The translations under genes and the position numbers were made by a program. Positions 1-10,300 of a stretch of 64,000 nt of DNA are shown here, in pieces (positions within the stretch are counted from its first letter, which is position 1; each line of letters starts with the position of its first letter). The stretch is from JAWXCB01 sp034440455 (GTDB taxonomy: Bacteria > Bacteroidota > Bacteroidia > Chitinophagales > CAIOSU01). Below the pieces are notes generated by a model, which saw only the letters and a program-made list of their open reading frames with translations, did no database searches and was not told the origin of the DNA. The DNA lies in the NCBI GenBank assembly GCA_034440455.1, contig JAWXCB010000078.1:45651-109650 (forward strand). Direction: 5' to 3'.

Positions 1-2255
1 CAACACTTGGTAACTATACAATGAATGTAGTATCAGAAGATTGTCCTCCTGCTCCTGCAAACGATGATTGCGCCAGCGTTGCGCCCACACCACTTACCAA
101 TGGAACACCTGTTACATTCACCGGAACAACTGTTGGAGCAACTCAAAACGCATTTGAAGCGGCAGAGTTTGGCTATAACATCGTGTGGGAGTCGTTTACC
201 CTGACTGGAGGTTGCAATAAGGATGTAACCATCTCTTACTGCGGTTCTTTCTCGCCCACCTTCAACATCTTCGCCAGCTTGTACACAGATTGTTCATCCG
301 GAAGCTTTATTACAGATTCTGACGGACAGCCTGATGCTGTTGCTTGCGGTGATGGCAACCTCACTTACAACTACGATAACCTGCCGGCAGGCACTTATTA
401 CATCCCTGTGTTTGCTGATGCGCAGTTCCTTGACCCGCTTGGCGATTACTCTGTAACCGTGCTTTCAGTGGATGAAATCATCACAGGATTTACCTTGGTG
501 AATTCAACTACTGATCAGGATATTGGTCCGCTGAATGAAGGCGACATCATCAACCTGCGTAACTTCCCACCGTTCACCATTCGCGCTGAAGCTTGCGGCA
601 ATCCCGCCAGTGTTCGCTTTGATATGAATGGTGCGTTTGTGCGCAATGAAAATGTTGCTCCCTACTCTTTCACAGGTGATAGCCCAACAGGTGATTACAG
701 ACCATGGGCGGCAACACCCGGAGCTTACCAATTAGAAGCATCAGCTTACACAGGCGCAAATGCTTCAGGCAGTCTCTTGGGTGCAGGTCTTGTAAACTTC
801 ACCGTGATTGATGATGATTGTGAGTTCCTTGAAGTGCTTATCACTACCGATGATTTCGGAGGAGAAACTTCATGGGAATTGCTTGACCTAACCGACAACA
901 TCAGCCTTGGAAGCGTTGCTGAAGGAACTTTAGCAAACAACACCAACTACCGCACGGTATTCTGTGTTCCGGCAGACCATTGCATTGAATTCAGAATCTC
1001 TGACGCTTTCAGTGATGGTATGTGCTGTGCCTTCGGAATCGGCTCTTACACGCTGACCTTTGATGGTCAGGTGATAGCAACGGGTGGTTCGTTTGGCGAA
1101 ACGGAAACAGTCAATGTTGGAACCTGCAACTTCGATTGCTTTGGAACATTGAATGGCGCTGCTATTACTGATATCAATGGCGCTTGCTGCCAGCCCGAAG
1201 ATTTGGATTGCGCGGGCGTATGCTTTGGAAACAGCCTTGGTTCACAGGTATTGTCTTTCACGCTTGTTGATGCAACAACTGATGCTGACCTTGGTCTCCT
1301 CACCGATGGCGCAGTGATTGACCTCTCCATCACAGGACCAATCAACGTGCGGGCGGATGTTTGCGAAAACTTCACTACAGAAAGCGTAAGATTCCTCGTG
1401 AACGGCACTTTCTATGTAATGGAAAACATTCCGTTCTACACTATTGGAGGCGACAACAACGGAAATTACAGCGCATGGAATGTGACGCCCGGTGTTTACA
1501 CAATAAGGGCAACTCCTTATGCCGGAAACAACGGCACAGGCGGTGCGGGCACTTATCTTGAAATCACCATTACTATCATTGATGGTGCGCCCTGCGGTGC
1601 GAATGACAGAAGGGTAACAGGATTTACGCTCGTGAGCGCAGCAACAGAAACCGACCTCGGCTCTCTGCTTGATGGCGCAGTGATTGACCTCAGCGTAACA
1701 GGACCTATCAGCGTTCGCGCCAATGTTTGCACAGATGTGAATGTAGAAAGTGTAAGATTTACCGTGAACGGCAGTTCTTATAGAATGGAAAACCTTCCGT
1801 TCTACACAATTGCAGGAGACAACAACGGCAACTACAGCGCATGGAATGTAACGCCCGGTGTTTACACCATTCGCGCTACTCCTTATGGCGCAGACAACGG
1901 AACAGGCGCAGTAGGCACTTATGCTGAAATCACAATTACGATTGTTGCAGGTTCTGCAAAAATGGGAGCACAACAACAATCAACTGTTGAAGCAGGCATG
2001 TTCTTACAAGCATACCCGAACCCGTTCAAAGACCAGTTGACATTTGAATTCAGCGTACCTGCCGACACAAGAGCGCAGCTTGAAATGTTCAGCGTTTCAG
2101 GCGCTAAGATTGCAACGCTCTTTGAAGGCAACGTAACCGGTGGCGTAACGCAGATGGTTACATTCAACGCAGGTGAATTGGCTTCAGGCTTCTACCTCTA
2201 CAGAATGACAACTAACGACAACGTAATCACTGACAAGGTGCTGTTGGCGAGGTAA
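1..2255 (+). CDS. T9SS-sorted repeat surface protein, 3' part (5' end outside window)
   Basis: The reading frame is open to the left edge (codons from base 3 read TLGNYT before the first Met at 21), so this is the C-terminal part of a longer secreted protein. At least 750 residues are visible. A domain of about 110 residues typified by FTLV..TT..DLG.L, SVRF.VNG, ENLPFYTI.GDNNGNY and YTIRATPY occurs twice almost identically (about residues 410-525 and 530-645), with an older diverged copy near 155-265. Between them lies a module with DDFGGETSWELLD and DAFSDGMCCAFG..SYTL, a beta-sandwich type often found in Bacteroidota surface proteins. The last 80 residues hold AYPNPF, MFSVSGAKIATLF and a terminal KVLLAR, a type A T9SS sorting domain. 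The protein is therefore probably exported by T9SS and anchored on the surface or released. Ligand unknown; carbohydrate binding is a guess. Confidence 0.85.
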   Translation, partial: TLGNYTMNVVSEDCPPAPANDDCASVAPTPLTNGTPVTFTGTTVGATQNAFEAAEFGYNIVWESFTLTGGCNKDVTISYCGSFSPTFNIFASLYTDCSSGSFITDSDGQPDAVACGDGNLTYNYDNLPAGTYYIPVFADAQFLDPLGDYSVTVLSVDEIITGFTLVNSTTDQDIGPLNEGDIINLRNFPPFTIRAEACGNPASVRFDMNGAFVRNENVAPYSFTGDSPTGDYRPWAATPGAYQLEASAYTGANASGSLLGAGLVNFTVIDDDCEFLEVLITTDDFGGETSWELLDLTDNISLGSVAEGTLANNTNYRTVFCVPADHCIEFRISDAFSDGMCCAFGIGSYTLTFDGQVIATGGSFGETETVNVGTCNFDCFGTLNGAAITDINGACCQPEDLDCAGVCFGNSLGSQVLSFTLVDATTDADLGLLTDGAVIDLSITGPINVRADVCENFTTESVRFLVNGTFYVMENIPFYTIGGDNNGNYSAWNVTPGVYTIRATPYAGNNGTGGAGTYLEITITIIDGAPCGANDRRVTGFTLVSAATETDLGSLLDGAVIDLSVTGPISVRANVCTDVNVESVRFTVNGSSYRMENLPFYTIAGDNNGNYSAWNVTPGVYTIRATPYGADNGTGAVGTYAEITITIVAGSAKMGAQQQSTVEAGMFLQAYPNPFKDQLTFEFSVPADTRAQLEMFSVSGAKIATLFEGNVTGGVTQMVTFNAGELASGFYLYRMTTNDNVITDKVLLAR

Positions 2256-2298
2256 TCTTGCCGCGCAGACCTCCTTAATTGGGTTGATGATTGATAAG

Positions 2299-2337
2299 AA
2301 ACCTCAAGAGTTAAAACTCTTGAGGTTTTCTTTTTTA
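2299..2337 (+). terminator. Strong intrinsic terminator
   Basis: A perfect 12-bp stem (AAACCTCAAGAG pairs with CTCTTGAGGTTT) closes a six-base TTAAAA loop and is followed by a T-rich run. It lies 44 bases after the stop of the T9SS protein gene. Confidence 0.9.
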
Positions 2338-2658
2338 TAGACTACTATGGAAAATAGTGCAAAAAATCAGACGAAGGATACACTTTTTTCACTTTAACCT
2401 GTTTTGAAAAACAGCGCTAACATCTCGTTTCCGGAAAAAACATTTTTGGTTTTACGAAGAAGAAATCGTTTACGGGAATACCTGTTGACTAACTCAAGAC
2501 TGCGCAAAAACATGTGCTATCTCGTGAATAGCCAATTTACAAAATCACAATTTGTATAACAGGACAACTAACAATTTTCCGTTGAAACTCTTCCTTTCCT
2601 TGCCAAAGCAGGTACAATAATATTGGGGCTTCATTTATCACCACAAAAAAACAAGACC
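2338..2658. other. Non-coding gap, no gene seen
   Basis: AT-rich spacer between the terminator and the next small gene. A short inverted repeat (TACAAA/TTTGTA at 2538-2556) is the only structure seen; no credible ORF or RNA gene. Confidence 0.5.
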
Positions 2659-2835
2659 ATGCTTGAATATATGAAAACCCAGCGCTTGATTGACCTCAAA
2701 AACCAAAGCACCGATCTGAAAGCAGAAGCCACCAAGGCGATGGAAGCAGGCGACCTGAAAGGTTATTTTAAAAAACTCGAACTGGCAAGCAAACTGCAAA
2801 AAGAAATTTCCGAAACTCTTGCCATCAAGGTTTAG
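2659..2835 (+). CDS. Small helical protein, unknown function (58 aa)
   Basis: I do not recognise this family. The ATG at 2659 (MLEYMKTQRL) is preferred over an in-frame TTG at 2623, because the extra 12 residues look like translated leader. The product is charged and predicted almost entirely helical, with heptad-like spacing of Leu/Ala (QRLIDLKNQS, KAMEAGDLKGYFKKLELA, KLQKEISETL). It has no signal peptide or membrane segment. It resembles in style the short cytosolic helical-hairpin proteins common in Bacteroidota. It sits alone between a terminator and a convergent gene. Coding status is supported by its amphipathic, low-complexity-free composition. Confidence 0.6.
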   Translation: MLEYMKTQRLIDLKNQSTDLKAEATKAMEAGDLKGYFKKLELASKLQKEISETLAIKV

Positions 2836-2836
2836 A

Positions 2837-2900
2837 GTTTGAAGTTTAAAATTTAAAGTTATAAGAAAGAAAAGTTGTGATACAACTTTAAACTTCAAAC
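2837..2900. repeat. Inverted repeat between convergent genes, possible bidirectional terminator
   Basis: The 14-base arm at 2837-2850 (GTTTGAAGTTTAAA) is perfectly complementary to 2887-2900. It could form a hairpin that stops transcription from both sides. The right arm overlaps the end of the epimerase gene and encodes its last residues. Confidence 0.55.
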
Positions 2901-3808
2901 TTTAAACTCATCATTCCCTCAAACGATTCCCCGCTTTTCAGCGTGATTAATCCCTCGCCTGTATTGAACGCATTGGCGGGGCAGGTCATCGGCTCAATAG
3001 CAATGCTGTTTCTTTCTGGAGGCGTATAAACCTGAAGATATTTAAAAGCGCCATCCTGCTGAAGCATGATTGTAGCGCCCGTTTTCGGGTCGTGTAGTTT
3101 TGTTTCAAAGAAATTTTTATTTCCCGTGCATTCAAAGACATCATCAAACTTTCGGCTTCCGATATGCTGAAGCGTTTCACGTTCTTTAAACGCAGCGCGT
3201 TTTCCTGTGGGAATTAATCGTTCATCCGCTTCCAAATAATTGCAGGCAGGTAATTGAAGTTGTAATTCATCAACTTTTTTATGCAACATGAAATACGGAT
3301 GCCAGCCGATGCCCAGCGGCATGGAAGTTTTTCCGGTGTTGGTTATTTTTATTTTTATTGAAAAGCTTTCGTCAGCTAATTCATATTCAAAGCGCGCTAA
3401 AAAAGGAAAAGGGAATCCGGGGAAATCTCCCTTGTAATCATGGGTGAGCGCAACAGCATTCTTATTTTCTTCCCATTCAAATTTTCTATTCCAAATGAAT
3501 CCATGAATGGCGTTATTTTCATTCGGCTTATTAATCGGGAGTTGATATTCCTTTCCTTCAAAAACATAGCTGCCATCACGAATTCTATTTGGAAAGGGAA
3601 TTAAAAAAATGCCGCGCGACTTGTCGTTTGATTTTATTTGTGCTGCGGATTTAAACCCGTCAAAGAGTTGCAGCTCTGCTCCGTTAATGAATAATTGCAG
3701 TTCCGTTGGCGTAGCGCCAAACTCAGGCACAAAACGAAGAAAGGATTTCCCGCTGTTGCTTGTCAGCGTAAACTGCTGAATATCGTCAATCACATCTTGA
3801 TTTAACAT
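2888..3808 (-). CDS. Aldose 1-epimerase family protein (GalM-like)
   Basis: Predicted mutarotase that interconverts alpha and beta anomers of a hexose such as galactose or glucose in the cytoplasm. The 306-aa length fits the shorter, YeaD/LacX-like branch rather than classic GalM of about 340 aa. Visible landmarks are PFPNRIRDGSY (residues 71-81), IHGF with His102, GIGWHPYF with His170, the acidic FDDVFE near 221-226, and AIEPMTCPANAFNTGEG with Glu272. The two histidines and the late Glu match the family's acid/base residues. No signal peptide is seen. It converges with the small helical gene and shares a palindrome with its 3' flank. Sugar specificity cannot be read from sequence. Confidence 0.9.
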   Translation of the reverse strand: MLNQDVIDDIQQFTLTSNSGKSFLRFVPEFGATPTELQLFINGAELQLFDGFKSAAQIKSNDKSRGIFLIPFPNRIRDGSYVFEGKEYQLPINKPNENNAIHGFIWNRKFEWEENKNAVALTHDYKGDFPGFPFPFLARFEYELADESFSIKIKITNTGKTSMPLGIGWHPYFMLHKKVDELQLQLPACNYLEADERLIPTGKRAAFKERETLQHIGSRKFDDVFECTGNKNFFETKLHDPKTGATIMLQQDGAFKYLQVYTPPERNSIAIEPMTCPANAFNTGEGLITLKSGESFEGMMSLKFEV

Positions 3809-3879
3809 CTTTTAACCGGATATGTGTATATCGTGTTGCAATAATCGTTTCTCTACCCCACACTTTCTGAATTTCTTCC

Positions 3880-3887
3880 TAAATTCG
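3880..3887 (+). promoter_or_regulatory. Possible Bacteroidota -7 promoter box
   Basis: TAAATTCG is one mismatch from the Bacteroidota consensus TAnnTTTG and lies 36 bases before the DUF1573 start. No clear -33 TTG was seen at the expected distance. Confidence 0.3.
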
Positions 3888-3923
3888 CCCCTGATTTTAA
3901 AAAAATAAAAAACTAAAACAACA

Positions 3924-4436
3924 ATGAAACATCTCATCTACTTGTTGCTCGCAGGCTCACTCTTTGTTGCATGCAACAGTTCAGGCGACAGCGCTTCAAC
4001 AACTACCGGTGCTGATTCAACAGCAACCACACCGCCAGCTACCGACCCCAATGCAATGATGGCTGACACCAACGGAATGCAAATGCCACCAGAACCCACT
4101 CCGGGCAATGCCGCTTTTGTCTTTGAAAAGACAGAACATGATTTCGGAAAAATCGGACAAGAGGCTACGGTTGAATATACGTTCAAATTCAAGAACACAG
4201 GCACCGAGCCACTCGTTATTTCTGAAGCAAGAGGTTCATGCGGTTGCACGGTTCCTGAATATTCCAAAGAGCCTATCGCGGTGGGCGAAAGCGGAGATAT
4301 TCAGGTTTCTTTCGACCCGAAGGGCAAAAGCGGTGTTCAAAGAAAAACTGTTACAATCACTGCAAATACAAACCCAGCGCGCACCACGCTTAATATCGTG
4401 AGTGAAGTTGACGCTCCTGCTGCTCCGGCAAACTAA
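3924..4436 (+). CDS. DUF1573 lipoprotein
   Basis: A 170-aa lipoprotein. The signal peptide ends in a lipobox (LFVAC, Cys17), followed by a Ser/Thr/Ala/Pro-rich linker to about residue 60. One DUF1573 immunoglobulin-like domain (about 65-165) carries HDFGKI, YTFKFKNTGTEPL, the diagnostic SCGCTVP, and FDPKGKSGVQ..VTI. It is probably exported and attached to the periplasmic or outer membrane face; its biochemical role is unknown for the family. It lies immediately upstream of yajC (5 bases between stop and the yajC ATG), an arrangement often seen in Bacteroidota, and probably shares its transcript. Confidence 0.9.
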   Translation: MKHLIYLLLAGSLFVACNSSGDSASTTTGADSTATTPPATDPNAMMADTNGMQMPPEPTPGNAAFVFEKTEHDFGKIGQEATVEYTFKFKNTGTEPLVISEARGSCGCTVPEYSKEPIAVGESGDIQVSFDPKGKSGVQRKTVTITANTNPARTTLNIVSEVDAPAAPAN

Positions 4437-4441
4437 GATTG

Positions 4442-4789
4442 ATGCTACAAACATTCATCCTGCTTCAGGGCGCAAGCACTGGAATAGAGCCGAGTTTCTT
4501 CATTATGATGGGACTCGTGATGGTCGTGATGTATTTCTTCATGATTCGTCCGCAAACGAAGAAAGCCAAAGACCAAAAGAACTTTATCAACGAAATCAAG
4601 AAGGGCGATAAAGTGGTAACAATTGGCGGCATTCACGGCAGAGTTGCCAAAGTGAATGACGATACGCTGCTCGTTGAAGTGGACGGCACTACGAAGTTGA
4701 AGATTGAAAAATCGGTGATTTCGATAGAATTTACGAAAGCCGCCAACACCCGCACCGGCACTGAAAAAGAAAACGGAAGCAGCAATTAA
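4442..4789 (+). CDS. yajC: Preprotein translocase subunit YajC
   Basis: Small inner-membrane component associated with SecDF and the Sec translocon. The 115-aa product has one transmembrane segment (about residues 18-35, MMGLVMVVMYFFMI), the hallmark RPQTKKAKDQK right after it, and a soluble domain with GDKVVTIGGIHGRV and VDGTTKLKIEKSVIS. The ATG at 4442 is chosen over an adjacent in-frame TTG one codon upstream. It appears to be translated with the DUF1573 gene and followed 48 bases later by the YbbR-like gene. Confidence 0.95.
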   Translation: MLQTFILLQGASTGIEPSFFIMMGLVMVVMYFFMIRPQTKKAKDQKNFINEIKKGDKVVTIGGIHGRVAKVNDDTLLVEVDGTTKLKIEKSVISIEFTKAANTRTGTEKENGSSN

Positions 4790-4837
4790 TCTGCTGTCGT
4801 TTTTTCTTTTCAACTTTACGTTTCTCAACCATTTACC

Positions 4838-5755
4838 GTGACTCGTGAAAGTGTAGTTTTTCTTTTTTGCCTGCTCTTAGCAGTCACCTTGCTATTGCTC
4901 AACAAGCTTTCACGAAAATATATTGGCGATATGAAGGCGCAGGTGAGCTATGTGAATTATCCCACAGGAAAAATACCCGCCTCTCCCCTGCCGGAAGAAC
5001 TCAAACTGTATGTAGAAACAACAGGCTACAAACTGATGTGGGCAAAGCTGCTGAACGACACCAAAGTGCAGGTTGACCTTTCAAACGTGGTGCGCACAAA
5101 CTATGCGCTGACAGCCGACTTCAAGCCCGATATTTCAAGACAATTATCCGCAGGCTACCGGCTCATTGAAATTATTCCAGACACGCTCTTCCTGCACTTT
5201 GAAAAAAGCCTTACAAAAAAAATTCCAGTCGTTGCCGACATTCTTATTTCGTTTAAAAAACAATTTGATTTTAAAGAGCCGATGTTAGTAAACCCAGACA
5301 GCGTTATCGTGAACGGACCGGAGAATATCGTTTCCCCGATGAAAAGTTGGTTTACAGAACGGCTTACGTTTGAAAATCTTGACAAGTCGTTGCAAAACGA
5401 AGTTGGGTTAATAAAGCCCTCGCACCCTACGGTAACAGTTACTCCAATGAAAGCGCGCTATACCATTGCTGTGGAAGAATACACGGAAAAAACGCTGGAA
5501 GTAGAGATTCAAAAAATCAACCTGCCGCAGGCGAAAGAAGTAAGTATCTATCCAAAGAAGGTGAAAGTGGTGTGCCGCGTAGGATTGAGCAATTATGAAT
5601 CAGTGAAGCCTGAAAACTTTATCATAACTGCTGATTTCGCCAATGTAGATTTCAAGAAGAGCAAATACATCAAATTGGAAATGAAGACGCATCCATCGCA
5701 TGTAAAAAATCTCGACTACTCGCCAAAGTCGGTTGAGTATATCCTGTATAAATAA
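4838..5755 (+). CDS. YbbR-like domain protein
   Basis: A 305-aa membrane-anchored protein starting with GTG (no better ATG in frame). A single N-terminal transmembrane helix (residues 6-21) is followed by an extracytoplasmic region with YbbR-like repeats: PVVADILISFKKQFDFKE..VNPDSVIVNGPENIV and a second copy near PQAKEVSIYPKKVKVVCRVGLSNY. In Firmicutes, YbbR (CdaR) proteins regulate a diadenylate cyclase. Here no cyclase is adjacent, so only the fold is claimed. The stop codon overlaps the coaE start by one base (TAATG), so the two genes are translationally coupled. Confidence 0.8.
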   Translation: MTRESVVFLFCLLLAVTLLLLNKLSRKYIGDMKAQVSYVNYPTGKIPASPLPEELKLYVETTGYKLMWAKLLNDTKVQVDLSNVVRTNYALTADFKPDISRQLSAGYRLIEIIPDTLFLHFEKSLTKKIPVVADILISFKKQFDFKEPMLVNPDSVIVNGPENIVSPMKSWFTERLTFENLDKSLQNEVGLIKPSHPTVTVTPMKARYTIAVEEYTEKTLEVEIQKINLPQAKEVSIYPKKVKVVCRVGLSNYESVKPENFIITADFANVDFKKSKYIKLEMKTHPSHVKNLDYSPKSVEYILYK

Positions 5756-6366
5756 TGCTGAAGGTCGGCATTACCGGAGGAATCGGCAGCGGCAAAACCA
5801 CTGTATGTAAGATATTTGAAGTGCTTGGCATTCCGGTTTATTATGCAGATGACCGCGCAAAGGAGTTGATGCAAACCGATGTGAAACTTATCACTTCCAT
5901 CAAAGACATCTTCGGAGAGGAGGCATATCAAGACGAAAAGTTGAACCGCGCGTTTATCGCTTCCAAAGTATTTGACGACAAGCCTCTGCTTGCAAAACTC
6001 AATTCCGTGGTGCATCCTGCTGTTGCTGAAGATGTAATGCAATGGATGCTTCAACATCTTGACAAACCCTACGTGCTGAAAGAAGCTGCGCTGCTTTTTG
6101 AAAGCGGCTCTTACAAGTTTTTCGATAAAATAATCACCGTCATTGCGCCAATGGAAGATAGAATCGCTCGGCTGATAACGCGCGATAACGCCACTTCCGA
6201 ACAAATCACTGCACGCATGAAAAACCAGATGAGCGATGAAGAAAAAGTGGAGCTATCGGATTATGTCATTTACAATGATGCGCAGCACAAGTTGATTCCG
6301 CAAGCTTTTACAATACATCATCTGTTAGTAGAGTTGGACAAAAACAGGAAGCGCGAATCGCTCTAA
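5755..6366 (+). CDS. coaE: Dephospho-CoA kinase
   Basis: Last step of coenzyme A synthesis: phosphorylates the 3'-OH of the ribose of dephospho-CoA with ATP. The 203-aa length is normal. The P-loop GGIGSGKT is at residues 8-15. Further family landmarks are the YYADDRAKELM segment (substrate-binding Asp), LNSVVHPAV, and ALLFESGSYKFFDKIITVIAP followed by RDNATSEQI. It is translated in a coupled manner from the YbbR-like gene and its 3' end overlaps the convergent bshB1 gene by four bases. Confidence 0.97.
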   Translation: MLKVGITGGIGSGKTTVCKIFEVLGIPVYYADDRAKELMQTDVKLITSIKDIFGEEAYQDEKLNRAFIASKVFDDKPLLAKLNSVVHPAVAEDVMQWMLQHLDKPYVLKEAALLFESGSYKFFDKIITVIAPMEDRIARLITRDNATSEQITARMKNQMSDEEKVELSDYVIYNDAQHKLIPQAFTIHHLLVELDKNRKRESL

Positions 6367-7079
6367 ATCAAATCCGACAGACTTTTCACTCCCATCTGCC
6401 TGCGCACGTTGAAACCCTCGCCATACTTCACTCCTATTGATTGCCCTTGTTGCAACGCCCTTGCTTTTACAAGCTCCATGAATTCAGGCGTAGAGATAAA
6501 TGTTTGCGGCTCTTTTGAATTGGGGTCGTAAAACTGCGACTTGTAAGCGCGGATTGCTTCCATTTTCTTTTCTAAGAAAGAACTAATGTCAACTACAATA
6601 TCAGGGCGATGTTCATACGCCTGAATATAATGATAAATTGTTTTCGGTCGCCACGCATCTTGCAGCTTACCTTCATGCGAAGTTTCAATTCTGCGCAAGC
6701 CTGAGAGGAAACAAGCTTCTTCAATCAACCAACCTGCGCGTCCATGATCAGGGTGGCGGTCATCCAAAGCATTTGCAAGCACAATATCCGGCTGATATTT
6801 TCGGATGACTTCAATTAGTTTTAGCTGATGCTCATTATCGTTTTTAAAAAAACCATCGGCAAATTCAAGATTCTCCAAAACAGCTACGCCAAGAATGTGC
6901 GCTGCTTCGGCAGCTTCGCTGCTTCTTGTTTCTGCGCTGCCGCGCGTGCCAAGTTCGCCTTGCGTAAGATGCAGAATGCCGACTTGTTGTCCAATGCTGA
7001 TATGCTTCAGGATTGTTCCGGAGCATCCCAGTTCAACATCATCGGGATGCACGCCAATAGCGAGAAGATGGAGTTTCAT
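6363..7079 (-). CDS. bshB1: Bacillithiol biosynthesis deacetylase BshB1
   Basis: Predicted zinc-dependent LmbE/PIG-L-type deacetylase that removes the acetyl group from GlcNAc-malate, the second step of bacillithiol synthesis. The 238-aa protein starts with the metal-binding AIGVHPDDVELG (His11, Asp14) and has the second metal/catalytic motif ALDDRHPDHGRA (109-112). LTQGELGTRG and the C-terminal YGEGFNVRR are typical of BshB1 rather than other PIG-L members. It points towards coaE with a four-base overlap of coding ends. It lies 292 bases downstream of the giant gene, presumably with its own promoter. Other bacillithiol genes are not in the window. Confidence 0.92.
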   Translation of the reverse strand: MKLHLLAIGVHPDDVELGCSGTILKHISIGQQVGILHLTQGELGTRGSAETRSSEAAEAAHILGVAVLENLEFADGFFKNDNEHQLKLIEVIRKYQPDIVLANALDDRHPDHGRAGWLIEEACFLSGLRRIETSHEGKLQDAWRPKTIYHYIQAYEHRPDIVVDISSFLEKKMEAIRAYKSQFYDPNSKEPQTFISTPEFMELVKARALQQGQSIGVKYGEGFNVRRQMGVKSLSDLI

Positions 7080-7371
7080 AAGTAGAAAAAATGAGAATGC
7101 AAGATAAGTAAACTACCAGATTAATAGCATCCTCATCAATTGCAGAGCAACGCCTTTGGGTTTCCCGCATATAAACTCCAGTGTTATGAAATTAGCGTTC
7201 TTGAGAAAAGAGTTCTTCGTTATTTATTCTGTTCATTCAAGAGTCAATTTTCTCACAGAATAATTCAAAATAAAATTTTTACCTCTTATCATAAAACACG
7301 ATACGAGTGATAGGTTAGCAGCAATGTTATAGTATAGCGTATTCGCTTGTAATCTATTTAGGCAAGCAATA
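7080..7371. other. Gap between giant gene and bshB1, nothing recognised
   Basis: AT-rich spacer that must hold the end of the giant transcript and the bshB1 leader. I see no strong hairpin-plus-T terminator or clear promoter box. Confidence 0.4.
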
Positions 7372-10300
7372 TCAATACTTCATCAACTTGCTCAACTGCT
7401 TTGTTTTGCCGACAGCAGTTTCTAAATAGTAGATTCCGGAAGAGAGCATTTCCAACTGACTGATGGTAACGGTGTTCATGCCGTGTTGAACATGAATTGT
7501 TTTTGTAAACACTGCTTTTCCAAGCACATCATACAATGTGACTTGCAGTTCTTTCTCGCCTTTTGATTCAATATCAAGATGAATGCTTTCGCGGAAAGGA
7601 TTGGGATAAACAAGAATTTGCTCTTCTGAAGTTGGAGTTGAAATGCCTGAGCATAATTCCACAAGCACGGTTGCTGAAATATTTGCGCTGCAATTGTTTG
7701 AGTCCGTGTAAGAATAATAAGCGGTGTGCGCTCCCAAGCCTGCCTGTAAAGGATTAAACACATTATTAGAAATACCGGGACCGCTGAAGTTGCCGGTAAC
7801 AAAAGCGGATAAGTCAATTGGCGCTCCGTTTTCACAATACGTCAAATCAAGATGGTCAAGATTAAGTTCGGGAAGCGCATTTACCGTAACCCATTGCGTA
7901 TCTCTTGCTACGCAACCCAAGTTGTCGCTATAACGATAGACAATCGGATAAGGTCCGCCAACGCCTGCAATTTCAGGATCAAATACATTCACCACTACCC
8001 CACTGCCGCTGAAAGTGCCGTTGAGGGGAGCGCCTGAAAGCACTACCGGATCAGCGTTTTCACAGTATTCAGCATTTAATCCGCTGAGTTGCACATTCGG
8101 CTCGCCATATACAATGATGTGACCGGTATCTACGCCTGTGCAGCCGAACGTATCAGTAATTGAATAGGTATATTGATGCGTACCCATTCCGGCAACAAGC
8201 GTGTTGAATGTGTTGCCGATGATGCTTGTGCCCGTAAATGTACCGCCCGCAGGCGCGCCATTTAATTGCACCTCGCCAAAGCTGATGCAGAAACTTTTTG
8301 AGATGCTGTCAATCTGTGTAAACGGATTTGCAAGCACATTGACCGTTGCAAAATCAGCAGCTAAACAGCCATTGGTGTCAGTGTAAGAATAAATGAGCAG
8401 ATGATAACCCGCGCCAGCTTCCTCTGCTGTGAAAGTTGAACCTGTTACGCCATTACCGGAATAAATTCCTCCCGATGGTAGTGCGTGCAGCGAAATTGTT
8501 TCAGAAAGACAAAGCAATGTGTCTGCAATTTCAAATGTCACTTGCGGCAGCGCATTTACTGTTACGAACTGGGTTGTCAGTGCAGTGCAACCGCCTTGGG
8601 GAGTAACTGAATATGTGATTGCGTGTGTTCCTGTTCCTGCAAGCGTTGGGTTGAATGTATTACCACTGATGCCAACGCCTGTGAATATTCCGCCTGTAGG
8701 ATTACCTGTCAATTGTTGCGTGTTACTCCCGAAACAGTATGCTGAATTTAATCCCGTGAAACTTGCTGCCGGTGATTGTAAAATAATTACCTGCGCGCTT
8801 GTGCTTGCTGAACAACCGTTTGCATCAGTATAAGAATAAGTAATCGCGTATGTTCCGATTGCCAATACAGAGGGCGAGAACGTGTTGCCTGAAACTCCCA
8901 GACCGCTGAATGTGCCGCCTAAAGGAGAGCCTGTCAACTGCGCGTCAGCATCGGCTGCGCAATACGTTGTATTTAATCCGCTGATAGAAAGCACAGGCAG
9001 CGGGTTTATAGTTACTGTCACAGTATCAGCAGCAGTGCAACCAAATCCATTTTCAACAGTTACAGAATAAGATTGTGTTGCTATTGGCGAAACCGTGATT
9101 GATGAAGTAAACATGTTGTTGCTCCACAAATAAGCAATGCCGCCTGTTGCTTGTAACATCACTGACTCACCCGCGCAAATCGCCACATTACCTCCGGCAT
9201 CAGCGACAGGTGAAGAATACACAATAAGAGTTGTCATTACTAAACTGTCACAGCCGCTCCATGAAGAAAGCGTATCTGTGTAAATTCCCGCTTGTGTTCT
9301 GATTGCGCCTGCGATGAAAATGCTTTCTCCATCACAAATTGCAGCAGTGAGATGCATGATGGGAGTTTCAAGCACAGTCAACTGCGTGATGACGATGCTG
9401 TCGCAACCGAATGAGGAAGTAAATGTGTCAACATAAGTACCGCTTTCCGTTTGGAAATTTCCTTCAAGGAAAATTTGCGTGCCTGTGCAAACAATCGGAT
9501 AATCATACGTTGTAATTACAGGCAGAAGGCTCAGTTGAGTTGTAACGATGCTGTCGCAGCCGTCTATCGAAGAGAATACATCCACATAAATTCCTGGCAT
9601 GTTTCTCCACACGCCTTGCAGGAAAATTGAATCGTTGCTGCATATCGAAACGCTTTGCGCAAACTGGTAAGAGGGCAATACTGTGAGCGCAGTTTCAACG
9701 ATACTGTCGCAGCCGTTTGCAGCAACTAACGTGTCATAGTAAATGCCGGACTGACTCTGATATGCGCCTGCTGCAAAATGACTTTCGCCAGCGCAAATGT
9801 CCACCTGCAACACAATAAAGGAAGAATTCAGCACAATGAGTTGTGTTGTCACAATGCTATCGCAGCCGTTAAATGCCGTGAGCGTATCGAAATAAATTCC
9901 GCTTGCCGTCTGTGCGCTTCCGCCAGCAAAATAGCTTTCGTCATCGCAAATCGTGATTGATTGAGAACTGCTGAATGTATTCAGCACAGTGAGGTTTGTA
10001 ACAAGAATGCTGTCACAACCATTTGCTGCAATAAACGAATCAACATATTGTCCGGGCTGCGTCTGCAACGCGCCTTCCACAAAGTAGCTTTCACCAGCGC
10101 AGATAGAAATAAATTCTGAGTTGATATTAATTGAGCGCACTAAAAGATGGGTAACGATGATGCTATCGCAGCCGTACGTTGTTGTAAATGTATCTGCGTA
10201 AACGCCTGCCTGATTTCTCCATGCGCCTGCTGCAAAATAGCTTTCATTCATGCAAATAGAAACGCTCAAATTACTCAGCGAAGCTGGAATAACAGTTAGT

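Noticed and set aside
1242..1979. Minus-strand ORF of 245 codons opposite the partial T9SS protein
   Set aside because: Antisense of near-identical repeat units; its own internal repetition is a by-product of the coding repeats.
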